Origin: Voacanga thouarsii
Lineage: Eukaryota > Streptophyta > Magnoliopsida > Gentianales > Apocynaceae
DNA length: 64,000 bases
Reading direction: 5' to 3'
Assembly: GCA_026120185.1 (NCBI GenBank)
Contig: JANUWF010002125.1
Span: 620,001 to 684,000, forward strand
In this document: in pieces, positions 10,932 through 21,719 of the stretch
Numbering within the stretch: position 1 is the stretch's first letter
Layout: each line of letters begins with the position of its first letter
Program-made: the position numbers and the translations under genes
The notes under the pieces: model-generated
The model's input: the letters and a program-made list of their open reading frames with translations, nothing else
Told to the model about the DNA's origin: nothing
Database searches by the model: none

Positions 10932-12520
10932 TGATAGGGCCTAAATATACCTATATTTTCATAGTTATTTGAGGTCATTTTGTCATACTTTTGATACAAT
11001 AAATAGCTAATTCCCTTTCTAGTTAATATTTTGCATGTGGAAAGGTCTTTTGATGATTTTTATAGTAATGGATGAAATTGGATTCAAAATGTCAGATTTC
11101 AAGCATAAACCCGATGCCGACTCGGGTATCTTAATTGGTCAGGGCTCAACACTAGGCAAAACAAAGGAAAACAAAGCAAAGCAAAAGGTTTCCAAAGGAG
11201 AACCAGTGCCAGTCCAGTCGAAATTTCCTAGCGATGGCCCAAGCTGGTTCAAAAGTGATTTACAGTTCTTTTTTGCACAGAAAAGGTGTTGTGGAGCAGG
11301 ATTTGTGCAGCAAAATTTGGCAACTTATGTTTAGATCTTTTAGAAATTGAATTGGACATGGAAAAGGACTCTTGTACACACATTTTAGCAACCTAAACTC
11401 TAATAACTACAAGAGAATAACATCCCTAAACTAGTTTTCACCTTATCTAATTACAAAACTGCTAGAGATTCTCATGAACACCAAGATTAATGAGGATCAA
11501 GGAGAATTCTTGGAGAAGACGAGGAGATTGATCAAGAAAGTCTCAAGGATGAGGAAGAATGTTTGCTTGTCCATGAGTGATTTTTTTTTTCTTTTCTTTC
11601 TAATTTATTGACAATTTGATTTTATTTTGTTTTATTTGTATTTGAGGGTTGAACCCTAAGTTTATGCTCATGGATTGAGTTTCGTTTGATATAGTGATTC
11701 CAACTTCAAATATTTGATTACTTGAATTTGTTGTTTTATTGAATTGATTAGTTCTTTTCTAACTAACACGAGGGAGAGGTTAGGAGAGTGGTGCCAAGTA
11801 ATTAATTCAACACTTGTTACCTCTCAATTAACTTGAGAGAGAGTTGTGGGTAAAGATTGAGTAATTGAAAAGAGATTAATTTCACCTAGAGATACGGTTG
11901 TTAATTTCTTCAAAAAGAAGTACTTTAGTGTTACCTAGAGATAAGGACATTAATTGTTTATCTAATAGTTAAGAATATTGCCTAGAGATAGGGATATTGT
12001 TACTTTCATAGATTGAGTTGTTTTTAATGCTTCTTAGATTTAATTACGGTGGTAGAAATACCTTTTAACCAGTTTGAGAATTGGGATTTCATAACTCGAG
12101 AAAGAGTGAATTCACCTTTTAAACTCGTGTTACTATTTAGACTGGGACATAATTTATTTAAAGATGTTTTATTTACTTGTCATAGATTTGGCATGATGTC
12201 TTCATTGCATGTCTTTTCTCCTTTATATTACTCCTTGATAATCCTTGTGACTCGTCTTGTGTAAACTTGATCTAATCACTAGTATATTAGGTTAGTATGT
12301 TATTTAGTTCTATTTCATTATTTTATTGGCTAAACAATAAATGTTTGGGTAAAGTAAGGTAAGAGCTTAAGTTCTTGTGGATTCGATACTTCCTATTTCT
12401 TATACTATATAATAGGTATACTTGCCCATATATGTGGTTTTAGTGGTTAATATTTTAATAAAATTGGATTGATTGTGGCCCATTGTTATTAATTTTTCCA
12501 ACACTAAAAACCACGCATCA
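10932..12520 (+). repeat. LTR 1 of array 1
   Basis: 1589 bp, TGATAGGGCCTAAATATACC to AAACCACGCATCA. Left flank GGCAC. It carries AAAGCAAAGCAAAAGGTTTCC at about 11175, the uninterrupted equivalent of the site where the second LTR took up a solo LTR. Confidence 0.85.
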
Positions 12521-12527
12521 AGTTTTT

Positions 12528-12545
12528 TGAGCCATTGTCAGGAAT
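12528..12545 (+). other. Primer binding site, tRNA-Asp type (degenerate)
   Basis: TGAGCCATTGTCAGGAAT, 7 bp after the LTR end, resembling TGGCGCCGTTGCCGGGGA. Confidence 0.6.
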
Positions 12546-12739
12546 AGGCATTATCAAAAACAAATATATGGGCCTTTGTTGTATTTATAAATATCACAAA
12601 CTTTTATTTTTAGGTATTTTGTGAATATTTATGTCTTTCTATTTTATATGCTTTTGCTTTTTCTATTTGTTTGAATTTTTATTATTTTTTCTATTCAATT
12701 TGATCTTTGTTTTTCTTTGAGTGCGAGGTTGACATCATC
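12546..12739 (+). other. Short leader of the array 1 element
   Basis: T-rich; includes TTTTATTTTTAGGTATTT at about 12603, which looks like a splice acceptor but cannot be judged from sequence alone. Confidence 0.4.
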
Positions 12740-13546
12740 ATGGACAATCATTTTTGGAGAAGTACATGGCATTGGGCACAAAATCAAATGAGCTACAATG
12801 ATTACAGATTGGCTAAGTTGCAATCTCAAATTGACGTTTTTAGTTAGACATCATTAAAAACATTAGTGAATGTGTTTCTTCATAGGACAAATTCATCTTT
12901 TAAGTGGCATGATGAAGTTTCCCGACGATTGAGCAACCAAGGCACACAATTAGCTGAAATTGTTGAGGAAACACATGAGAGACTTTTATCAAGCACATTG
13001 GAAAATCATAGAAAAAAACATGGCATGCCATATAGGACGCAACCAATGCCGGTTAGTGTACTAGAGGCGGTGCCAATCTTTCCTCAAAATGCTAAACCGA
13101 TGATTTTTTAGCCTCTCTTGGATCAAATTGGTACCTCTCATTTTTTGGAGCATAATGAGGCCATTGATGATGTGTGGAGCTTAACATACCTCAAGGAGTT
13201 AAATTTGTCAATGATACAGGATAAAAGATCCTTGGAGGATGTTGATAAATTTTACTCTTCACCCCATTCAAAGGGATGTAACTTGGTATTTCTAGATGTG
13301 TTGCAAAGTGACAATTTCCTCATCCCATATTTAGGAGCTCAAATACTAGGTTTAAAAGGGAATTTAAATTGTGAAAATTCTTTTGAAGGGAAAAATGGTG
13401 ATTTCAATGTTGAAGCATTCTTTAGATATAATTTGCATTTATGTGTTGCAAAATTGATTCATGCATCCAAAGAGCATAAAAGGCATAGTTTTCATGCATT
13501 TACTTTCATTGAGCACATTAACTTTCACATCATTACCCTTTTGTAA
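12740..13546 (+). pseudogene. Unrecognised 268-codon ORF of a non-autonomous LTR element, two TAG stops
   Basis: The ATG at 12740 (MDNHFWRSTWHWAQNQ) starts one continuous frame to a TAA at 13544. It is broken only by two TAG codons, at 12845-12847 and 13109-13111. I do not recognise the protein. It is not gag, protease, RT or integrase, and lacks CCHC or DTG motifs. The N-terminal third is Gln/Arg-rich and probably helical (NQGTQLAEIVEETHERLL). The C-terminal part is mixed and ends His/Leu-rich (HINFHIITLL). It is the only ORF between the element's LTRs and sits where the other families in this window carry the plant-transposon ORF. No frameshift in 800 bp suggests younger decay or constraint. 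The two amber stops are most simply explained as point mutations. Confidence 0.5.
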
Positions 13547-15102
13547 AACCTCCCTTCATTCTACATTCATTATGCCTATATTCTAGTTTGAGCTTTAATT
13601 TCTTTTACAAAGGTTTGATGAGGAAGTATGATGAGTAGAAAGAGTTTGTATCTTTGTTTTGGGATTAGTTTTGTTTAAGTTGTTAGGTGCCTCTTTCCCC
13701 TAACAATAAGGATACTATGTCCCATCTTAAGTGTGGGGGCATAAGCTTTGGTTTTTATTTGTCTTCTTGGACTTTGTAGTAGTATTTTGCATTCTTGTGT
13801 TTTATTTTGGGTGTGTTTTATTTTATTATTATTTTATGTGTATTTTCTTATACAGTATTAAATAAAGTCTTCTTCGAACCAACTTAATTCTTCCTTCCAA
13901 GTTTTACATCTCTTGGAGCATTATTGCATTTGGGAAGTATTGGCTAACATTCTACCTCATTTGTCACTTTTCATCCCCTTGGAGATGCTTTCTTGTGCTA
14001 ATTTTTTGCCAGTTTAAGTATGGGGGAGTGGCTTTGTGATATTCTTTGTCCAAGTTATTGTCAATTTCATTAGTGTTTCTTGAAAATTTAGGTTAATTTG
14101 GCTACCATTTGACATTTTTGAAAACTTAAAATTTAAAATTTTGAAGCTAGATTACAGTTTTTGACTATTATAGTATTGCCTTTGTTTTTCTTTTGGTATA
14201 CGAATTTGGTTTCAAACTTATTTAGGTGAGTTTAGTTTTTTTTGTAAACTTGTATATTTAGTGTGATATAGGCTCAGTCTTAAGAATTTGGATTAACCTT
14301 GTTTATGTATTAGTAGATACTATTGCATTATGTTTCTTGAGGATTGATGTTGATTTTGTATTGAAATATAAGTGGGAATTATGGTAGATTTTTGTTCAAT
14401 GGACAAGTCCTTGTTCTGAATTTAAGTAAATAGGGACTAGAATGGTAAAATCATAAGTAAAAAAAATGATTAGGAAGAAAAAAAGGTAGAAATTGAGACT
14501 TGAAAAATCTTAATGAATAGAATGTAGAAAAAAAAAAAAAAAGAAGAAATATTCCTGTTGAAAAGGGGATCAATATGAAAAGAAGTAGCAAGTATTTTTT
14601 GATGCACTTTCTTGAGGCTATCTTGAAGGTGGAAAGGAAAAGAAAAAAAAAAGAGAAAAAAAGGAATTTATGAGGCCAATATGGTAAGTGAAGAGAAATC
14701 CATTCACTTGAGACTATAAATTCTCAACAAAAAAAAAAAAAAATGGTGAGGATGTCCCTAGCTTGCTACTTAGACTGTAGTAGTTTGGAAATTGTAGAAG
14801 TGAAGTTGACTATTAATGCCAACTTATATGAATCACAATGTTTGCATTCTTGACTTAAGGAATGGGGTGAAATACATTGAATGAATATGAACTTGTTTAA
14901 CTCAACTTCAAAGGCCTTGGTAATATCTAGCTTAATACATAAGTAAACATGAAATTAACTTGGTTGAATAGGTATTAGATTGAATTCAGGAACTAGGAAA
15001 AGGATAATATCTTTTCTGTAACAGTTATATTCACTAAAATATTCTTGTTCATGAGCTATTTTCTTGGTGTGTTTAGTTCTATTTGCTTAAGGACAAGCAA
15101 GG
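13547..15102 (+). other. 3' untranslated region of the array 1 element
   Basis: No coding frame. It holds two purine-tract-like motifs, TTAAGTGTGGGGGCATA at about 13727 and TTTAAGTATGGGGGAGTGG at about 14013. It also has a two-copy block near 14560-14745 (TCAATATG and CCAATATGGTAAGTGAAGAG, each followed by a TTGAGGCTAT-like string) that is shared with 49019-49200 and 54245-54440. Several poly-A runs lie at 14527, 14645 and 14727. Confidence 0.6.
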
Positions 15103-15120
15103 TTTAAGTGTGGGAGAATG
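15103..15120 (+). other. Polypurine tract of the array 1 element
   Basis: TTTAAGTGTGGGAGAATG immediately precedes the LTR start; the typical preceding AAGGACAAGC string is present at 15090. Confidence 0.85.
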
Positions 15121-15380
15121 TGATAGAGCCAAAATTTACCTATATTTTTCTAGTTATTTGATGTCATTTTGTGGTATTTTTAATATAATAACTAGCCAAT
15201 TCCCTACTTATTCGATATTTTTCCTGTGAAAGGTCTTTTAATGATTTTTTGAATTAATGAATGAAATTTGAGTCAAAACATTAGATTTCCAGCATAGACT
15301 TGGTGCCAGACCATGTATCAGAACCAGCTGGTGCTCAACACTAGACGAAACAAGGATACTAGAGCAAAGCAGAGGGGTTC
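15121..15380 (+). repeat. LTR 2 of array 1, 5' segment
   Basis: Starts TGATAGAGCCAAAATTTACC and is colinear with 10932 onward until interrupted after GGTTC (15376-15380), the left copy of a target duplication. Confidence 0.85.
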
Positions 15381-17319
15381 TGTGAAACCCTAGTCGGAAC
15401 CAACCTTAGAGTAAAGGGGTTGGGATGCATATCATATTTTATTGCATGTCTAAATATATTTTTATATGATTTTATGTGCTTTGGATTAGTGTTTTATAGC
15501 CTCGAGGACTTGATTATGCTTATTGGGTAAGAAGGGTAAAATGGTAATTTTTACTTGAGAAGAAAATAGGGAGATAGCTTGAGGATTAAATAGGAATAAT
15601 ATTTTTGGAGAGAAAATAAGAACAAGAGTTGTTGTGGTGTAGTGGTTCGAACTTTGGAATTAATTCTTGAGGTCTTGGGTTCGAATTCCATCATTGGAGC
15701 TTTAGCATGATTAAATTTTATTTTTGCTTGGGAAGGGGTATTTCCGGCCTTAAGTACCTTAGCATAGGGTAGAGGTATTGTCCTAGGGGAGACAAGATAG
15801 GAGCACTCTAATCCTATTCTTGTGCCTACTCAAAATTTCCTAAGAGAATTCATTTCTTCTTGATCTTTAATTTCTCTTAATTCTCAATTTATTAGATTGG
15901 TCAAATTTGTTCTAGCCAATTTCATTCCAGAAATTTCTGTAAAGTGTTGTGGCTTTGAAGGTTCAAAATGTCTTAGTGAAAGACATCTTATGGTCTGAAA
16001 ATGTGGTAGAGATGTGGGAGATTCCAAGAGAATAAATCCCTCTAGTGAACCTTCTAAAATTGCACTCTAGCTAAGTTCATTTTCCTTCATGGAATGAACT
16101 AAAATTTTTTCAGCTTCTTGTGCCTTCAAGGTGTCGAAATTCTTAACCATTATTTCCTCTCAAATGCTGCCAGAAAATGGCCTTTTGATCAGCTTGAGAT
16201 CTGAATTTTTCTGGCCATTTTTAGACTGCACAAATGCTGTGCAAAACAAGAGAAATTTCTGGTTGAATTCGCAGCTTTGGAGGTCCGAAACCAAGCTGTT
16301 TTCTTTCAGTTTTTGCTCAGCATGTTAGCCACATTTTCCTCCATAAACAAGTTGAAAGACCCCAGAAATCTCCTCCAAACTCTCTACAAGCTGACTGGAA
16401 AATGGCAGCCGAAACTGTCCAGAAATTCCAGCACCTTGCGAAAATTCTGTACAGAAAAATTTCCAGCTTTGTTTCCTAATTCATCCCTGGCCAAAACTTC
16501 AGCTTTCTTCTACACAAACCACTCTTAAATAGCCATGATCAGAACTCCATTGTCTTCCCCAAGTACCTACAAGAAAATCAGACATGGCTGCCCGAAAATC
16601 TCTCCAGCAAATCTCTGCAATCATGCTTTGATTAGATACTAAAATTCCAGCAACATTAATTTAGCAACCTTCCATAAAATGTTTCTCGAACAACCAGACT
16701 TATTCTTCACCATTTCACTCCATCTTTTCGGCCACCGTTACTCCTCTTCAATCAGCTTTCATCCAGTAGAAACACTGCACAACAATTCGGCCATAGCAGC
16801 TTCCCAAAAGCTCTCCAATGATCAAAGATATTCTTTCTATATTTAGTTTCCAAATTTGATTCCTTAAGATATTCTTTTAGGATTTCAACAACTAGCCTTT
16901 CTTTTTCCCTTCCAAACCAGAAAATCATCTAGCAAAACGCTACAAGCAATTCAGCCAGCCCTAATCCTTCAGAATTACGGCAGCTTCAAATCAAAACCTC
17001 TCTACTCTTTTCAACCTTCAAGAACACATAGCACACCAAGAATACCTACTCCTTCCTTTCGCATAATACCCCTCCAAATCACTTCAAACTTCTTCTAAAA
17101 ACTCCAGAATTCACCTACTCATTGCCGTGAGTCCATCCATACCATTTTTAACATCAAACTCCAAAATCTAACTTGTTCTTTTGGATAAAAAAAACCAGAA
17201 TTTTTGTGAAGGATCAAGAACACCTTCAAGGTAGGTTTGTTCTAACAGCTTCATCTTCACGAATCTTTGATCTGTAATGAATATGTATATGAATAAACAT
17301 GCTAATGGACTTTCTTCTT

Positions 17320-17324
<5 letters not shown>

Positions 17325-17364
<40 letters not shown>
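17325..17364 (+). repeat. (CT)n microsatellite in the solo LTR
   Basis: About 20 uninterrupted CT units. The related LTR at 60580 has a CT run at the matching place (62551-62580). Antisense reading gives Arg/Glu repeats that are not a protein. Confidence 0.95.
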
Positions 17365-17367
<3 letters not shown>

Positions 17368-17618
17368 CCGAACCTCTCTCCTTCTTGGCCGTATGGCTTC
17401 TTCACCAATGGCCATGCTTTCTTCATCTTCCTTGGACCGATCTAGTCATCTAGGAGTTGAGATCCATTCAAAACTCCTTCAAGGTATTCATCAATCAAGT
17501 AAGCCTTTTTAACCCTCCTTTTAAAATCTAGATTCATGTCTCTAGAATGATGTTGATAGAAGATGGATTATGAACAGGGTTTGAGTATGTATTGTTGTGA
17601 TAAGTTGAGATTGAAGCA

Positions 17619-17621
<3 letters not shown>

Positions 17622-17651
<30 letters not shown>
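17622..17651 (+). repeat. (TA)n microsatellite in the solo LTR
   Basis: About 15 TA units. The matching part of the LTR at 60580 (near 62815) has only TATATGTATG, so this expansion is specific to this copy. Confidence 0.95.
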
Positions 17652-17654
<3 letters not shown>

Positions 17655-18932
17655 TATGATGGAGATGGGATTTATGCATTAGTTGATTATCTTGGTTGAA
17701 TGTATGGTGTTTTAGGGTTTAATGCTTGCCTCCATGATTAAGTATGCTAGAGATTATGTCATCTGTGATTAATAGGATTTATATTCTTGTATGATTATTA
17801 AAGCCATGGTTATATTTATGCTAGTAAAGGTTAGATCATGCCTTAGTAAATTTGGATCTATGCTTATATTCATGATTTGGATGATTTGATGATGTGAAGG
17901 GGTGAATATGTTCATGATTGTGGTTAGCAATAGAATTATGATCATAACCTAGTTATCCCTAGGCTAATTTTATTCTTCAATAAAATATTTAATATTATGA
18001 TTTTTGCTAGTAATTTTGAAAAACCCTAGGAAGGGTAAATTTGGATTATTATATATAATAAAGATATTTTAGTCAAATAAATAATAGCTTTTGCTGGAAA
18101 AAATAAAATATATAGATATTATATAAGATGATGAAATCAACTAAAGCTGTTTATGAAAATAATCATAATAAGTAAATTTTAATTATTATCTTTTAACCAA
18201 AACCTATTAAAATTTATTATCTTTCAATCAAGACTCAATAAAATTTATTTTCAACTAATCTTAGCAATCAATTATTTTCTAGCAAATAATTATTAATAAA
18301 TCATTTATTTTCAATAATAAATCATTATTTTGCCAGGTAGGCCGATCACCTACCTTTTGTTAGTCTACACAAAGTGTCGGCATTCTGACCGGTTATGGGG
18401 CCCAACGTGTAGTAACCCATGACCCTTTCTTTTGAGTGGTTGATTTTAATTATTGTGTATGGCGGGAAAAGCCAAAACGCCACTCTTGGTTTTAACTAAT
18501 ATTTATTGCTTGCCAATATTTCTCTTATAAAGATTTTATACTTTGCATTCACGAACTGTTTTCACTCGACACTCAAAGCACACACGAACTCACTGAGATT
18601 TTTGTCTTATCACTTTTTTTACCATGATTTCAGGTCGATCCTGCTGTGGGGATGAGTAGCTAGTGTTATCTGCCTTGGAAGAGAATGTTGTCATTTAATT
18701 TTATGTATTGTTTTGGGGAGTTGAGAGTGAATAATTTTATTTATGGATTTGTTTTTCTTTTGGGAATTCATGAATTTGTTCTTGGGTTTATTCTTGGGAT
18801 GTAATAAATTTTAAGTTAAAGTATTATTTTTATTCCTCTATTTTATTCGTGTGACCTAGTTATAAAGACCCCTTGTCCTTTGGATTGGGCGACATCCCCG
18901 GCCCTAGCGGGCCTAGGTAGCAGGGTGTTATA

Positions 18933-20249
18933 GGTTCCATAGAAGAACCAGTGCCAGTCCAGTTAAAGTGACTCAGTGCCAGCCTAAGCTTGTTCAAAGG
19001 TAGTTTGGAATTCTTTTGTACGTGAAAAAGGAGTTGTGGAGTATAATTTAGCAATTTATGTTGAGATCTTTTGCAAACTAAATTGGACATGATTAGGACT
19101 CCTGTACACACTTTTTGGTAACATAAACTCCCAAAAATATGAGAAAATAACATCCCTAAACTAGCTTTCACCTTATGCATTCAAAAAACTCCTAGAGAGT
19201 CTCAAGAATACTAAGATTAAGAATGATCAAGGAGAATTCTTGGAGAAGATGAAGTGGTTCATCAAGAATGTTTCAAGGAAGAGGAAGAATGCTTGCTTAT
19301 CTATAAGTGATTTCTTTTTCTTTTCTTTGTAATTTGTTGACAATTTGAGTTTATTATGTTTTAATTGCATTTGAGGCTTGAACTTTAAGTTTATGTTCAT
19401 AGATTGAATTTCTTTTGATCCATTGATTCTAACTTCAAATATTTGATAACTTGAATTTGTTGTTTTGTTACATTGATTTGTTCTTTTCTAACTAACTCAA
19501 GATAGAGGTTAGGAGAGCCGTGCAACTAATTAATTCAATACATGTTATCTCTTAACTAACTCGAGCGAGAAGTTAAGGATAAAGACTGAGTAATCAAGAA
19601 CCGATTAATTTCACCTAGAGATGCCGTTGTTAATTTCTTCCAAAAGAAAGACTTTAGTGTCACCTAAAGATTAGGACATTAATTGTTTATTCAAGAGTTA
19701 AGAATATTGCCTAAAGATAGGGATATTGTTACTTTCATAGATTAAGTTGTTCTTAATGCTTCTCAGATTTAATTCTGGTGGTAGAGATACCCTTTAATTA
19801 ATCTAAGAATAGGAATTTCATAACTCAAGAGAGTGTGAATTCTCCTTTTAAACTCATATTAGTATTTGGATTGGGACCTAATTGACTGAAAGATATTTCC
19901 TTTACTTATCATAGATTTGGGTTGATGTCTTCATCGCATGTCTTTTCTCCTTATTCTTACTATTTGATTATCCTTGTAACCAGTTTTGGGTGAACTTGAT
20001 CTATTCGCTAATATATTAGGTTATTAGGCTATTTACTTCTATTTCTTTGTTTTATTGGCTAAACAATAAAAGTTTACGTAAATTAAGGTGGGAGCCTAAG
20101 TTCCTGTGGATTCGATACTTACTATTCCTTATACTATATGATAGGTATACTTGCCCGTATCTATGGTTTTAGTGGTTACCATTTTAATAAAACTTAATTG
20201 ATTGTGGTGCATTATTGTTAATTTTTCCAACGCTAAAAAACACGCACCA
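18933..20249 (+). repeat. LTR 2 of array 1, 3' segment
   Basis: Resumes colinearity with LTR 1 (GAACCAGTGCCAGTCCAGT in both, 11200 and 18946) and ends AAAACACGCACCA. With the 5' segment it makes about 1.57 kb against 1.59 kb for LTR 1. Confidence 0.85.
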
Positions 20250-20355
20250 AATTTTTTGTGCCATTTTCAGGGATGAGCACTATTGATAACACTCAAGTCT
20301 TATTGCTTTTTCCTTTGTTGTATTTGTAAATATTACTAACTTTTGTTTTTAGGTA
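20250..20355 (+). mobile_element. Start of a second internal region after LTR 2
   Basis: It contains a primer-site-like TGTGCCATTTTCAGGGATG and sequence matching 12521-12640. This shows that LTR 2 also serves as a 5' LTR. It stops at AGGTA, where the next element begins. Confidence 0.75.
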
Positions 20356-21719
20356 TGATAGGGGCAAAATTCATCTATATTTTCCTAGTTATTTAAGGGT
20401 GTTCTGTGATATATTTGTTGTAATAAATAGACATATCCATTCATATTTGATATTTTACCCTTGAAAATGTGTTTAGGACTTTTATTTCAGAAAATGACGA
20501 AAAAACATCAAAACTGTAGCCATTAGAGCATGGTCGACGCCAACCATGAACTACAAAACTGGCGCCGGTTCTGATATGGAAATAGGGGAATTTTTTGCTG
20601 AAAAACAGAGCACAACTGGGCTAACCAGAGCACGCCGGCATGACCTACGGAGCCGACGCCAGCTCTGCTCTATCGGCGAGCTTTCTGATTTTGCGTAGAT
20701 TTGATAATTTCCCAAGAGTTTTGGTATTTTCTAATATCTACTCAGCCCAGAACTCTTAGGGGAGGAATTTTAACCTCTTAAAAGTTAATTTAAACTAGAA
20801 AAACACAAGAAAAAAGTATGAATTCAAGGATCAAATCAGAAAATCACTTATTTTAGGAGGAATTTATCAAGTCAAGGAGGGTTGTTCAAGAATGTCTTCA
20901 AGGGAAAAGAATGAGACTTGTCTATGAGTGTTTTCTTTTACCTTTTATTTTCTTATTCTTAAACAATGATAGAATTTGATGTTTTTATTGTAAGTCAACA
21001 TTACTTCGGTATTCATGATTCCTTCAGTTAATTTATTCAATTCTTCAATTAATTATTTTTCTTGAGATTTGATGTTTGTTTTTCTTATGAAGTTGACAGG
21101 TTGATTCTTGCTATTAACTTGTTTGAAAACGGGGTTAATAATGACTTCAATTAATTAATTTCATATTCGTTATTTCTTAACTTGCTTGAAAATGGGTTAA
21201 TTATTAAGAAGTTGGGTAATAAAAGGTTGGTTAATGATTGCTAGAATATGGATTCATTGACTAATTTCATGTTTTAAACCACCTAGAATATACGGATTTT
21301 TTTTAGGATTGATTTTAATGCATCTTCTAAGTAAGACTGGTGAGATAGAATCCATCCATTAAGTTATTTAGAAGATAGGGAATAATGAATTGCAAACGAA
21401 GTGATTCTAATTTAATCCTTTATGAGACCAAGATAATAATTAATTGTGATAATTGCTAAGTAGTTTATGGTCATGTTTTCAAGAATATTTGTTTAGTTAC
21501 ATATTTTTCATCATTGAGTTGTATATATTTTTCTTTAATTTTCTCTTTATTATTTTATCACTTTATTGGGTTGGTTAAACAATGAAAAGTGATTAGTGTG
21601 TATTTATTCCTTTGAGGATTGATACTCATTAATTCCCTGTACTATTCCTTTGTGATGAGTACACTTGCTCGTATGTGTATTTTGGAATTAATGTTTTAAT
21701 TAAAACTTGACTAAGGGAT
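20356..21719 (+). repeat. 5' LTR of a further Athila-like element, first segment
   Basis: TGATAGGGGCAAAATTCATC start. It contains GC-rich text rich in GGCGCCGG-like strings at 20530-20690 and a long AT-rich 3' half. It is interrupted after GGGAT (21715-21719) by a reverse solo LTR and resumes at 23544. Confidence 0.85.

Larger units (their letters stand above)
15381..18932 (+). repeat. Complete solo LTR, long Gypsy type (3552 bp)
   Basis: It runs from TGTGAAACCCTAG to AGCAGGGTGTTATA (the usual final CA has become TA). It is flanked by identical 5 bp duplications GGTTC at 15376-15380 and 18933-18937. There is no internal region, primer site or pol, so it is a solo LTR left by LTR-LTR recombination. 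Its start (accaaccttagagta, then GGGGTTGGGATGCATATCAT) is nearly identical to the LTR that starts at 60580. It contains CT and TA microsatellites and a GC-rich GGCGACATCCCCGGCCC block near its 3' end, as in the LTRs at 1-2576 and 28003-31299. Confidence 0.95.
10932..20355 (+). mobile_element. Non-autonomous LTR-element array 1: LTR-internal-LTR-internal
   Basis: The LTR at 10932-12520 is followed by a primer site, an internal region with one unrecognised ORF, a purine tract and a second LTR (15121-20249, split by a solo LTR). After this second LTR comes again a primer site and 5' internal sequence (20250-20355). That sequence matches the start of the first internal region (TTTGTTGTATTTRTAAATAT, then TTTTTAGGTA). 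No gag, RT or integrase was found. Second internal copy is cut at 20356 by another element. Confidence 0.75.

Noticed and set aside
17226..17426. Minus-strand frame with Arg-Glu repeats
   Set aside because: Product of the CT microsatellite in a solo LTR.
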